DNA of 64,000 bases from contig JADJNF010000008.1 in NCBI GenBank assembly GCA_016714445.1, forward strand, positions 1,229,963 through 1,293,962, given 5' to 3'. Origin of the DNA: Saprospiraceae bacterium (GTDB taxonomy: Bacteria > Bacteroidota > Bacteroidia > Chitinophagales > Saprospiraceae). Below are positions 1 to 8,411 of this stretch, one piece after another. The notes under the pieces are model-generated. The model did not search any database. It was not told the origin of the DNA and worked only from the letters and a program-made list of their open reading frames with translations. The position numbers and the translations under genes were made by a program. The stretch's first letter is position 1, and every line of letters starts with the position of its first letter.

Positions 1-512
1 CCAGGAAAAATATTACAATTATTCAAATCCTAAAAGTTATTACCTTTTGACGACCCCAAATGGGATAATCTAATTAATCGTATTGTCAATAAGCTTGAAC
101 AACAAAATTGGAATCTTCAGGAGTTTGCCATTTTGACTAGACTCTTTTGTTCAAAAATAAGCTAAACACCAAGTTTTCAATCAAAGTTATGGAAGAACTA
201 GAGAATTGCAATTTTGGCACTTTTCATAGTCTTAAAAGATTCATTAAAGATAAACCACCATTTTTTGATGACAATGATTTAATGAAAAAATATCCAAATG
301 ATATTAAAAAAATAATAAAACTAAGTAAAGACCTTCAACCATATTCTGACTATTATAATACTACTACTAGAATGATCAACTCCATATGCATTGTTCAAAA
401 AGACAAAATAGCAGATATGGAAGGTATTAAAAAATTATTCCGCATCCATCAGGAGCCGACTGCATTTGAGCCTTTTAATGTCTTCGAAGATTTATATAAT
501 ATAAATACTTAG
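1..512 (+). pseudogene. Broken hypothetical gene, truncated at left edge
   Basis: I do not recognise this protein. One frame is open from 34 to 164 (it reads WDNLINRIVNKLEQQNWNLQ from base 61) and the next frame is open from 147 to 512 and ends at a TAA. The two overlap in a T run at 145-148, and a single-base shift there joins them into one lysine-rich, probably cytoplasmic protein. An in-frame TAA at 31-33 and the window edge hide the N-terminus. The second part alone would need a TTG start at 147 with no clear ribosome binding site, so I prefer the broken-gene reading. No domain or membrane segment is visible. Confidence 0.45.
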
Positions 513-570
513 AGCTCATTTTATTCCTTTCCGTTTTAATAAATTCCTTCATTTTTTAGTTAGCCCATCT

Positions 571-600
571 TTTCGCAAACTTTCGCAAGCCTTTGCGAAA
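571..600. repeat. TTTCGCAA repeat cluster before excisionase-like gene
   Basis: TTTCGCAAA (571-579) is followed by TTTCGCAAG (581-589) and by the inverted copy TTTGCGAAA (592-600). The outer two form a perfect 9-base inverted repeat. A looser copy, TTTTGCGGAA, lies near 624. The cluster is about 75 bases upstream of a DNA-binding protein gene, so an operator, iteron or recombination-factor site is possible. This is inference from layout only. Confidence 0.55.
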
Positions 601-675
601 TTATATATTTTTATAAAGCCGTTTTGCGGAACTAAATTTTTTTTTTAAACGTTTATTAAGATAAATATTGTTAAG

Positions 676-891
676 ATGACGAAGAGAAAGTATTTAAATG
701 TTAAACAAGTGGCAGAGATGTTGGGAGTCCACAGAAGTAGCGTATATCGTTATATTTCATCTCACGGTTTACCATATTACAAGATTGGTGGTGGGCGTCT
801 CCTGTTTGACCCTGAAAGAGTGGAAGCTTGGGTTGAATCCCAACAGAGAAAAGTAATAATGGCTTCAAATTATTTTATTAAAAATTGGTAA
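676..891 (+). CDS. Excisionase-family HTH DNA-binding protein
   Basis: This 71-residue protein is almost entirely one HTH_17/excisionase-type winged helix. Residues 6-27 form the helix-turn-helix (VKQVAEMLGVHRSSVYRYI) and residues 34-55 the wing and following helix (YYKIGGGRLLFDPERVEAWV). Proteins of this kind in Bacteroidota mobile elements act as recombination directionality factors or local regulators. The gene starts at ATG and is followed 2 bases later by the next coding start at 894, suggesting co-transcription. The TTTCGCAA repeats at 571-600 lie just upstream and are natural candidate binding sites. It could equally be a simple regulator; no integrase gene is visible in the window. 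Confidence 0.8.
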   Translation: MTKRKYLNVKQVAEMLGVHRSSVYRYISSHGLPYYKIGGGRLLFDPERVEAWVESQQRKVIMASNYFIKNW

Positions 892-893
892 AG

Positions 894-1154
894 ATGCAAT
901 ATCAAGATGAACAAGATACCTTAATTGAAACCGTGGCTGTAAATGAAGAACAAAATTCACTTTCCTTTATGGAAATGCTTCAGATAAACCTTAATGGTAT
1001 GACGAAGACAGAGATTTTGGCAGCATTACAACTTGAGTTGAATTTTATCGAAGAATTTGAGCCTTACAGACAGGATTATTTGCAGGAATTAGAACTAGTG
1101 ATGGAGATTTACAGTGAAACGGGAAACAAAGAAATTTTAACCTTAATTTTTTAA
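894..1154 (+). CDS. Small acidic hypothetical protein
   Basis: An 86-residue protein of unknown function begins at ATG 894, two bases after the stop of the HTH gene. A TTG at 885 in the same frame is less likely because it would overlap that gene. The composition is strongly acidic and helical, with many Glu and Leu in the second half (residues 30-80), and there is no signal peptide or membrane segment. The position directly behind an excisionase-like gene suggests an accessory mobile-element protein, but nothing in the sequence gives a function. Confidence 0.55.
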   Translation: MQYQDEQDTLIETVAVNEEQNSLSFMEMLQINLNGMTKTEILAALQLELNFIEEFEPYRQDYLQELELVMEIYSETGNKEILTLIF

Positions 1155-1164
1155 TTTATTAACG

Positions 1165-1275
1165 ATGATTCAATCAATAACATTGGCCTTAGAGCCACCA
1201 GACAGAACAAACGTTGAGCCGCAAGCTCCGGGAGTTCATTTCCATAATTTTAGAACACTTAGAAAGATGAAGTAA
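1165..1275 (+). CDS. Possible 36-residue small protein
   Basis: A short reading frame starts at ATG 1165, ten bases after the preceding stop, and ends at TAA 1273-1275, one base before the ATG of the next frame at 1277. The product is 36 residues, proline-containing and basic at its end (RTLRKMK). The tight packing with neighbours is the only support for translation. Confidence 0.35.
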   Translation: MIQSITLALEPPDRTNVEPQAPGVHFHNFRTLRKMK

Positions 1276-1276
1276 A

Positions 1277-1485
1277 ATGGGAGAGAAATTTAATTTGCAC
1301 TTAAAGTCAGAAACTGACCTTCTTATGTTTCAAAGAAACTACCTACTGAAATGGCAAGCTTTAATCTTGTGGAGAGTGATACAGTGAATATTCTAATTGC
1401 TATAGAGCAAAAATTGATAGCTGAGCCAAATAATATTTTTCTGCCTAGGTTAAGGACGTTCATCCGAAATCGTTCCAATTTGTAG
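1277..1485 (+). pseudogene. Frameshifted small island gene
   Basis: A frame starting at ATG 1277 encodes MGEKFNLHLKSE and then loses sense. A second frame, open from 1318 and ending at TAG 1483-1485, continues with SYVSKKLPTEMASFNLVESD and is clearly protein-like. A single shift close to 1314-1318 joins them into one protein of about 68 residues. It has a helical centre (residues about 30-50, rich in I, E and L) and a basic C-terminus. Function is unknown. The break may be real decay or a sequence error; it fits the pattern of the surrounding genes. Confidence 0.45.
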
Positions 1486-1602
1486 GCTTAGCCTATATTA
1501 TTTATTTAAAATCTTAAAAATATTTTCAAAATGGTAACACATACCTCTGGCATAGCCATGTCTGTTCGGTGCAGGTCACCTGGAATCATCAACACATCAA
1601 TT

Positions 1603-1634
1603 GTGCTAGTTTTTAGCACGCATATTTTTTTAAG
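1603..1634 (+). terminator. Probable intrinsic terminator
   Basis: GTGCTA (1603-1608) and TAGCAC (1614-1619) form a six-pair stem around a GTTTT loop, followed within six bases by a run of seven T. It would end transcription from the HTH gene cluster. Confidence 0.6.
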
Positions 1635-1657
1635 TAATTTAAAATATTTTAAGCACG

Positions 1658-2014
1658 ATGGAATTAAAGAACATCACAACTAGACAGGATTTTATATCCT
1701 ACTGCCGCAATTTCACGCGGCTCCTGGATCAGGAATACGATCAGGAGTTCTATTATTTACGGGACCTATCTGAACTTAAATTTCAGATGGAACGACTAAA
1801 TGACTTGGACCCAAATACAACCTGTACAAAATTGATTCATATATTAAACTTTTTAACATATGAAGATAGGAGATACTGTACAACTAAAGTCAAAACAGGG
1901 ACCATTGCTATGCGTTTCGGCCGCACACACTTTGCCTGGAGATCCAGTGGATCTAGTTTACTGCTGCTATTGGCATTCAAGCAAACAGGAATTTGTATAT
2001 GTCTTAGTACATAA
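1658..2014 (+). CDS. Small hypothetical protein, C-terminus doubtful
   Basis: The first 66 or so residues, from ATG 1658, look like a real small helical protein rich in charged residues and tyrosine (for example YDQEFYYLRDLSELKFQMER). From about base 1857 this frame overlaps a better-supported gene that starts at 1860, and the residues it encodes there (serine/leucine-rich, cysteine-containing) look like a shadow. A one-base shift in the T run just before 1855 would end this protein at a TAA immediately upstream of the next ATG. I therefore think the true product is about 66 residues and the gene is frameshifted at its end. Function unknown. Confidence 0.45.
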   Translation: MELKNITTRQDFISYCRNFTRLLDQEYDQEFYYLRDLSELKFQMERLNDLDPNTTCTKLIHILNFLTYEDRRYCTTKVKTGTIAMRFGRTHFAWRSSGSSLLLLLAFKQTGICICLST

Positions 2015-2075
2015 ATACATGCTGATGATTGTGGATACTGAATCTTCTGAAGAAGTTGATCCCAATTGGAACTAG
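1860..2075 (+). CDS. DUF2158 (YodC-like) small protein
   Basis: This 71-residue protein starts MKIGDTVQLKSKQGP and continues to a YCCYW segment at residues 34-38. The pattern GDxVxLKSxxGP followed by VxCxWF is the signature of the DUF2158/YodC family, small SH3-like beta-barrel proteins of unknown role common on plasmids and integrative elements. The family match is from memory of its consensus; the Trp and first residues fit well, and the C-terminal 20 residues are acidic and variable. It is followed by a strong terminator at 2093-2133. Confidence 0.65.
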   Translation: MKIGDTVQLKSKQGPLLCVSAAHTLPGDPVDLVYCCYWHSSKQEFVYVLVHKYMLMIVDTESSEEVDPNWN

Positions 2076-2092
2076 AATTATTTTAATAAACT

Positions 2093-2133
2093 GCCAGGTG
2101 CTGCCTGGCGGCTTTTCTAAATCTTTTTTTTTA
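2093..2133 (+). terminator. Intrinsic terminator after DUF2158 gene
   Basis: GCCAGG (2093-2098) pairs with CCTGGC (2104-2109) around TGCTG. T-rich sequence follows, with a run of nine T at 2124-2132. Confidence 0.75.
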
Positions 2134-2135
2134 AT

Positions 2136-3508
2136 ATGGATAATAATATTTTTAGAACCAACTATCATTGCAAAATACCATCATGCCTAGACTTAGATGA
2201 CCTCCTTCAAAATAACCCGATTACAGTTTCGCAGTACAAAAATGACCCCTATACCATTAAAGACACATTGGCCTATATTATTAATTGCATATCACTGGAT
2301 GATATTAAAACATCAAAATTCAATTACTCATGAATTTGTCCCTCTGTCTTCAGTCATTCTGCACTCAGTGATTCGCAATCATAACGAATACCTTAATTAC
2401 CTGATGGTAAATAATATTATTGTGTCCGACACTAAATACAAACCTGGGATTAAATCCATTGGCTATAAATTCACTTTTGATGTATCTAGTTTCAACAACT
2501 ACTATATCTATGACCCTAAGATCATCACCAAAATTACTAAATCTATGAAATCCAATTTCAAGCGCCAGCATCGAATATGCGCACCTGCTGCCGCATTTCC
2601 AGGATCTAAGCTATGATTACGATCAGGCTTTATCTTTAATTGCTACGCTGAATGACCCCATCAAAGAACATAAAGGGTGGGATTCTTTAAATAGAATAGG
2701 GGCGAATAATAATTTCTGGTCGGTTGATCGAAGTGGGAGGTTCTATAGCTTTGTGAACATGTTGCCTAAAATCGTCCGCCCTGCATTGAGATGGAAAAAT
2801 CAACCACTCGTGGAGCATGACCTAAAGTGTGCGGTGCCATTTTTAACAATACCTCTTCTAAATCCTTTAAATTGGGATAACACTTTATGTGAAGTTGTAA
2901 TGAAATGGAACCCTAATATTATATTACCTTCTACATCCTATATTCCCTTAGATACTTATTCTTATAAGATTAATAAAGATTATACTATTCTTTATAAAGA
3001 ACCTAAATTCCTCCATCATTTTATGTGTACCGAATTTGACCATCGAGATGTAAAATTGTATACTGAGCTCGTTCTTTCGAAGAATCAGGACCTATATCAG
3101 TACCTAAGCGAATACTGGAACTCACATCCAGATATAAAAACAAGGGCTACAATAGACCGCGATTTTGCTAAAAAGAAACTCCTGCAGATTTTTAACAGTC
3201 CTTCATCTCATACAAATATTTATCGCATAACGTTGACCAAATTGTTCCCCAACGTTCTTGCCATCTTTGACTGGATTAATACAGGGTACACGAGAACAAA
3301 TAGAATGGGCCGAAATAAATATGATTTGCATTGCCCTTTCGCCCATATCGGTTTCAATCTCGAAAGCAATTTCATAATAAAAAATGTAACAAAAAAAATA
3401 TCATCCTTCAATTCTAAAATCGTTTTTTTCACGATCCACGACTCAATACTTTGTCTCGAAAGAGATTCAGAAATCATCACCCATTATTTAAATCATCAAA
3501 ATAATTAA
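2136..3508 (+). pseudogene. Polymerase-like mobile-element protein, two frameshifts
   Basis: Three consecutive frames (2136-2333, about 2320-2580, about 2580-3508) read as one protein of about 456 residues. The joins lie near 2325 and 2580. The middle part has a winged-helix-like stretch (EYLNYLMVNNIIVSDTKY, GIKSIGYKF). The last part has R-SGRFYSFVNMLPKIVRPAL, then LVEHDLKCAVPFL, and near the end FFTIHDSILCL. The spacing of an RxYxxxxNLPxxxR block, an acidic D-x-K/S block and a HDS block resembles motifs around A and C of family-A polymerases. Similar unnamed proteins occur in Bacteroidota integrative elements, as I recall them. I infer a replication-related or polymerase-like enzyme; this is not proven. 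The terminator immediately upstream implies its own promoter. Confidence 0.5.
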
Positions 3509-3518
3509 AATCAATTCT

Positions 3519-4040
3519 ATGGCTTCAGTCACATACAAAAATCAACCCGCAATCAATAAAACCAAAGGCAACGTTCCATTGGCAGGGAACTCACATGTCT
3601 ATACAGTCTCCAAAAAGCTTTGGCACGACAACATTGAAGATGTCCTTCAAGGACTGTTCATTGGCACTACACTTCATGTGTGTTGTGGCAAATCTCAACT
3701 CGGAGATGTAAGATTAGATCATGATCCTGATAACCATCCAGACATCATTTGTGATGCTTCAAATATGAAAGCTATTGTAGAGGATAATCAGTTTGATACA
3801 GTCCTGTGTGATCCGCCTTACAATGGTAAATTTCAGTGGAACCATGATCTGCTTTCAGAGCTACCTCGAGTAGCATCACAGCGCATCATCTTTCAACACT
3901 GGTTTATTCTGCGAATCATTGGTTTGATAAAAGCTCAGGAAAAATTTCAACTCATAGATGTCCTTGTGTGGCAACCAAAGACCTACTTTGGAAGGGTAAA
4001 TGTGATTTCTGTTTTTGACAGGATAATTGATGTTGATTAA
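3519..4040 (+). CDS. DPPY-type SAM-dependent methyltransferase
   Basis: A 173-residue protein starting at ATG 3519, ten bases after the preceding stop. Residues 52-62 (LHVCCGKSQLG) and Asp68 resemble the SAM-binding motif I region with its acidic strand end. Residues 97-102 read CDPPYN, the motif IV catalytic tetrapeptide of N6-adenine and N4-cytosine DNA methyltransferases. The protein is short and lacks an obvious target-recognition domain, like many phage and integrative-element orphan methyltransferases. RNA or protein substrates cannot be excluded. No restriction gene is adjacent, so it is unlikely to be half of a simple restriction-modification pair. Confidence 0.75.
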   Translation: MASVTYKNQPAINKTKGNVPLAGNSHVYTVSKKLWHDNIEDVLQGLFIGTTLHVCCGKSQLGDVRLDHDPDNHPDIICDASNMKAIVEDNQFDTVLCDPPYNGKFQWNHDLLSELPRVASQRIIFQHWFILRIIGLIKAQEKFQLIDVLVWQPKTYFGRVNVISVFDRIIDVD

Positions 4041-4102
4041 GATTAATTTAATTATATTACATAAAATATTTTATGCAAAATTTACGGATGTATATTTATT
4101 TT

Positions 4103-4459
4103 TTAAATCTCCTTCAAATTAAATAGCTTTTTATAATTAATATACAAGGTCGTTGCTTTATTCGTATGATCCATATATAAAAAAATTTCAAGTTCTGAAA
4201 TACTTTTATCCATGATTTCTGATTTAAAAGATACATTTTCATTATTATATTTATCAAAAAACTTTCCTTTGCTATTTTTTTAAATAATTTTCCAAATTAT
4301 ATTTATGGCAGGCATCAACTAGTAAATTAGTTGTCTCGCTGTACACAAACTTTTTTTACTTAGTTTTTTAAATTCTATAATCCCATCGTTCACATCTTGT
4401 AGATAAGAAATTATAAAATTTAATAAGTTCTTACACCATGGTGAAAAACTACCTTTAAC
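4103..4459 (-). pseudogene. Decayed hypothetical gene in three frames
   Basis: This stretch has no long frame but carries coding sense on the minus strand in three pieces: about 4355-4459 (SFSPWCKNLLNFIISYLQDV), 4284-4355 (KFVYSETTNLLVDACHKYN) and 4103-4279 (ending KKLFNLKEI before a TAA). The joins fall at T runs near 4275-4281 and 4350-4365. The rejoined product is at least 115 residues with no visible start codon. I do not recognise the family. Homopolymer breaks match those in neighbouring genes. Confidence 0.4.
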
Positions 4460-4737
4460 CTAACAAAAACGAAATTTAAATACTTTTAAAGAGTTTTAGA
4501 ACATATTTCAGATTCAGTTTAGTTGGTATATACCTTAATAAAAAGTAATTTGTAAAAAAATCAAAATAATGCTATAGCAATATTTCTAATCAAATGCAAT
4601 TTGAGTGGATTCCAGCCCCAAAACTTATTTTAAACGTCTTTTGTTTATGGGTAGTAAAAATCTTAATATTTTATGACATTAATTTAATGGTGATGAAAGT
4701 AATAATTTTATTATAACTTTTTTTATTGTAATTGGTT
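4460..4737. other. AT-rich stretch, nothing recognised
   Basis: I see no coding sense on either strand, no clear promoter of the TAnnTTTG form and no strong hairpin here. It presumably holds the promoters of the divergent genes on each side. Confidence 0.3.
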
Positions 4738-5296
4738 ATGGACAAACTGAAAAGAGTTTTATTCGCTGATGGAGCTATGAAGGAAATATTAAAAAAGGAC
4801 TATAAAGGGGCTATACTAGATTATACTAAGGCTATAGAATTAAATCCTAATAATCCAAATATTTATCTACGCAGAGCAATTATAAAATCTATCATATCTG
4901 ATTTTAAAGGTGCTATAAGTGACTTTGATAAAGTTATTGAATTAAAGCCTAACAATGAAGATGTATACAATTTAAGAGGACTGGCAAAAAACATAATAAA
5001 AGATTATACAGGAGCTTTGGATGATTTGAATATAGTTATTGCAAATAATCCTAGTGCATTTAAATCTTATAGCGAAAGAGGAATGATTAAAGTTAATTTA
5101 AAGGATTATAAAGGAGCTATTCAAGATTATAGTAAAGCTATTGAATTAAATCCTGATTATGCAAATACCTTTATATAGAGGTATAGTAAAAGGAAATGGT
5201 AAAGATATTAATGGAGCGTGTCTTGACTTAAGGAAAGCGAGAGAATTAGGTGAAATAAACGCAAATAAAATAATTAAAGAAATTTGTAATAAATAA
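4738..5296 (+). pseudogene. TPR-repeat protein, frameshifted near its end
   Basis: The protein is built of 34-residue tetratricopeptide repeats with the usual motif (YKGAILDYTKAIELNPNN and three variants), starting about residue 18. TPR arrays mediate protein-protein binding. The frame ends at a TAG at 5176-5178, but another frame from 5171 continues LYRGIVKGNGKDINGACLDL to a TAA at 5294-5296, with the helical composition of a final TPR cap. One base change near 5168 restores a protein of about 185 residues. I chose ATG 4738 over the in-frame TTG at 4732. No signal peptide is present, so it is probably cytoplasmic. Confidence 0.65.
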
Positions 5297-5439
5297 ACCT
5301 GAATTCTATTCACAGAATAAAAAACAGAATAAAAAATAACATAATAATACTTCTATTTTAATAATTCTGTCACCATGTTGATTTCAACTAATTTTTTTGA
5401 ATTATATCTATCCACGAATCTTTTGATATTCTATTGGCA

Positions 5440-5594
5440 TCAAATAATTATTCCATAAACAAGTCCAGATGCAAATCCGATTATTATGCAATTAAATAAT
5501 CTTGAAATCACAAATTCAATACCCTTATCGCAGCCTCCAATACCGAAAATAATACCAGCCCAAAAACCAACAATTGCGCCCCCTATGGAAAGAT
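5440..5594 (-). pseudogene. 3' part of small membrane gene split by IS21
   Basis: This is the C-terminal half of a 96-residue membrane protein; the start is at 8411 on the far side of the insertion. Removing the IS and one copy of the AAGAT duplication gives exactly 291 bases, 96 codons plus stop. The part here encodes the glycine-rich transmembrane hairpin (GGAIVGFWAGIIFGIGG, then CIIIGFASGLVYGIII). Reading past 5594 into the IS would give an artificial SVCSG-repeat N-terminus made of IS terminal repeats. Confidence 0.75.
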
Positions 5595-5597
5595 TGA

Positions 5598-5672
5598 GTA
5601 TTCCGGAGTAAATTGATCCACTCATTCCGGAGCAAACTGAACCAGTGATTCCAGAGCAAACTGAACCACTTT
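5598..5672. repeat. IS21 left terminal repeats
   Basis: Three direct copies of a unit of about 24 bases begin ATTCCGGAG or ATTCCAGAG and contain AAACTGAACCA or a variant. They are the inverse complement of the units at 8221-8266 and are the likely transposase binding sites. Confidence 0.8.
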
Positions 5673-5716
5673 GAGAAGTTGATTTGATAGTTATATTATA
5701 AAAATAATAGTCTGAT

Positions 5717-7259
5717 ATGGCCAATCAAATAATATCAATGAATAAGTTAAAGCAGTTTTTAAAGCTTAGTTTAAAAGGTCATTCATACAGGCAGATCAGT
5801 GAGATGACTGGTATGTCCAGAAATACCATCAATAAATACAAGGATATTCTGGATAAACATCCTTTAACATACAAGGAGTTGGTACAACTCAGTGACAAAG
5901 AGTTATATTCCATAGTATATCCACCTTCGGAAGAGAAGCCTACGCATGATGAGTTATATGGGTTATTTCCCCAGATGGATACCCAGTTATCGAGAATTGG
6001 TGTGACAAAGTTTATGCTTTGGGAACAGTACAAGCAGCAATATCCGGATGGAGTGCAATACTCTCAATTTTGCGAGCATTACCGGAGATACCAAAAGTCA
6101 GCAGCTGTCCTATGTATTTGAACATAAGGCGGCGGACAAGTTGATGGTTGATTTTGCAGGCAAGAAACTGCAATTAGTGGATGCTGATACCGGTGAAGTG
6201 ACTGCTGTTGAGTTTTTTGTAGCGATATTGCCCTGTAGCCAGTACACCTATGCAGAAGCCTGTTTGAGCCAAAAGACATCTGATTTCCTGGGCTGTAATC
6301 GGGCGTGCTTTGCATGATATGGGAGGAGTACCCAATGCAATAGTGACCGACAACCTAAAACCTGCAGTGATCAAAGCCAGTAAATTTGATCCTGAACTCA
6401 ATGCAAGTATGGCAGATTTTGCAGCACATTATGATACTGTAGTTCTCCCCACACGAGCGAGGAAGCCCAAAGATAAAGCTCTGGTGGAATCAGCCGTCAA
6501 TATTCTTTATACACGCGTATATGCGCCCTTGCACGATAAGGTATTTCATACGCTCAAAGACCTGAACATTGCCATACGGGCACTGGTTGACAGGCATAAT
6601 CAAATGCTCTTCCAAGGTAAAAATTTTAGTCGCCGACAACAATTTGAGAACATAGAGAAGGATATGCTCAAAGCATTGCCTGATATGATTTTGAACTTAA
6701 AACTATGTAGAAGCAACAGTACATCCCAATTGTCACGTAGTACTCTCAGAAGATAAACATCATTACTCTGTTCCATATCAATATGTTGGTCAAAAAGTAC
6801 AAGTTGGTTATACCAACCATTCGGTAGAGATTTATCATAAATATGAGCGCATTGCGATACACCAACGCAATCGGGTACAGTATAAATATACCACCAATGC
6901 TTCACATTTGCATCCCAAACATCAGTATTATAAGCGATGGAGTGAAGGCTTCTTCATGGGTGAAGGAATAAAAATAGGGCCTGATACCCATCAGCTTGTG
7001 GAGCAGATATTTCACCAGTGTAAACACCCGAACAAGGATATAAGACTTGCCAGGGAGTACTCCAGTTAGCAAAAAAGTATGGTAATGACAAGGTCGAACA
7101 GGCAGCATACATATGTCTGCGGTACGAATTTGTATCTTATAGAAAACTTGAATACATCCTGTCACTCCATAATTTTGACCATTTTACATGAGGCAGAAGA
7201 TCAATCCAAGCATTGCAACCCATCATGAAAATATCCGGGGACAATCTTATTATCAGTAA
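5717..7259 (+). pseudogene. istA: IS21 transposase IstA, several frameshifts
   Basis: The DDE transposase of the element is read from ATG 5717. Its N-terminus (residues 8-45) is the sequence-specific HTH typical of IstA, with YRQISEMTGMSRNTINKY. The frame breaks near 6050-6100, near 6300, near 6700-6730 and near 7055. Catalytic-core pieces are visible: LMVDFAGKKLQLVD with the first Asp, then GGVPNAIVTDNLKPAV with the second, and the downstream KALVESAVNILYTRVY with the Glu. The C-terminus runs to a TAA at 7257-7259 after HHENIRGQSYYQ. Restored length is about 514 residues, normal for the family. It lies 16 bases before istB. Confidence 0.85.
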
Positions 7260-7275
7260 ACAAACAAACAAATAT

Positions 7276-8017
7276 ATGAATCATCAAAAGTACTTTAGAC
7301 ACCATGCGGTCACTCCGCCTTACAGGTATGGCAGATCGCTATGCAGCCATCATGGACCTGCCATTACACCAACATCCCCTGACGCCGATATCATATTGGC
7401 GCAACTCATCAAGCCGAGTATTTACATCGCAACAATCGTAAAATGCTCACTGCCGTCAAAAATGCCAGGTTCAGGTATCAGGCCACTCTCAATGATATCA
7501 TCTGCACACCCGAAAGAAATATCACTAAAGAACTCCTGGCGTCTGTGGCAGATTGTTCCTTTATTGACCGCGGTGAAAACATTATCATCACCGGAGCTAC
7601 AGGATGCGGGAAGAGCTATCTGGCTTCCGCTATAGGTTATCAGGCATGCACTAAAAGGTAAAAAGTAGCTTACTATCCTTACCCAAACTTCTCAGTAAAC
7701 TTAAATCAGATAAGCTCGATGGTGGCTTCCGCAAAGAAATGGAACGCTTAGAAAACAAAAATCTCCTTATCCTCGATGACTGGGGCCTTACACCACTAGA
7801 TACAGCAGCCCGTCTGGCACTGTTGCAAATTATAGAAGACAGACATAATAAATATGCAACCATTATCACTTCTCAGGTACCTGTATCAGCCTGGCACCAA
7901 TACATTAACGAAAATACTATAGCTGATGCTATACTGGATAGAATTATACACCAAGCACACAGGGTTGAAATGACCGGAGAATCCATGCGTAAAATCAATA
8001 AATTAAAATCACTTTAA
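7276..8017 (+). pseudogene. istB: IS21 helper ATPase IstB, several frameshifts
   Basis: IstB is the AAA+ ATPase that controls target choice by IstA. A Walker A motif (GATGCGKS) is at about 7590-7613 and a Walker B (LLILDDWG) at about 7763-7786. The N-terminal helical part (MRSLRLTGMADRYAAIMDLP) is recognisable but in a different frame from the start MNHQKYF. Breaks lie near 7290-7300, 7375-7440 and 7655-7670. The frame ends at TAA 8015-8017. The repaired protein would be about 245 residues, the usual length. Confidence 0.85.
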
Positions 8018-8270
8018 TAAATACCTGAACTTATCTGCCTTTGCTATGCAAACCCTGTCGAAGACGAAAGAGTCATCCGACGAAAAAGTTCAGGATCTTG
8101 GGGCATCGAGCCCTTCGTTCCTGCAAACCCTGTCTCTGATTCAAGATGTAATCTCTGAAAAAGGAATGGGGCTATAGGTAAAATTTATTTATTTACAACC
8201 ACATCAAATCACAAAACAAAGTGGTTCAGTTTCGACCGGAATAGGTGGTTCAGTTTGACCGGAATATACA

Positions 8271-8411
8271 AAGATAAAAAGTAGCGCTCCATTTTTCATT
8301 TATTCCTTTTTCTCTTAGCCGTTTAAATTCTTTTAAATACCACTCCAAATTTAAAGAATTTTCAAAGGCATTTAAATATCCAATTATGGTGCCAGAATCA
8401 TATTCAGTCAT
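8271..8411 (-). pseudogene. 5' part of small membrane gene split by IS21
   Basis: The first 46 codons of the interrupted gene start at ATG 8411 and read MTEYDSGTIIGYLNAFENSL followed by a basic helical segment (YLKEFKRLREKGINEKW). They precede the glycine-rich membrane hairpin encoded at 5440-5594. The start codon overlaps by 8 bases the far stop (8404-8406) of the upstream TPR gene, so the two were probably translationally coupled. Confidence 0.7.

Larger units (their letters stand above)
5595..8270 (+). mobile_element. IS21-family insertion sequence
   Basis: The element is 2,676 bases with ends TG...CA, flanked by a 5-base target duplication AAGAT (5590-5594 and 8271-8275). Its left end holds three tandem copies of a roughly 24-base unit starting ATTCCGGAG (about 5600-5671). 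Its right end holds two copies of the inverse (GTGGTTCAGTTT...CCGGAATA, 8221-8266). Multiple terminal repeats and the istA-istB gene pair are typical of IS21. Both genes carry several frameshifts, so the copy as read is inactive. The ends are supported independently because excising it restores an intact reading frame in the interrupted gene. Confidence 0.92.

Noticed and set aside
3519..4040. Restriction-modification system
   Set aside because: Only a methyltransferase is present; neighbouring genes show no nuclease motifs.
5440..5724. Minus-strand protein with SVCSG repeats
   Set aside because: The N-terminal repeats are the IS21 terminal repeats translated by chance; only 5440-5594 belongs to a real gene, whose start is at 8411.
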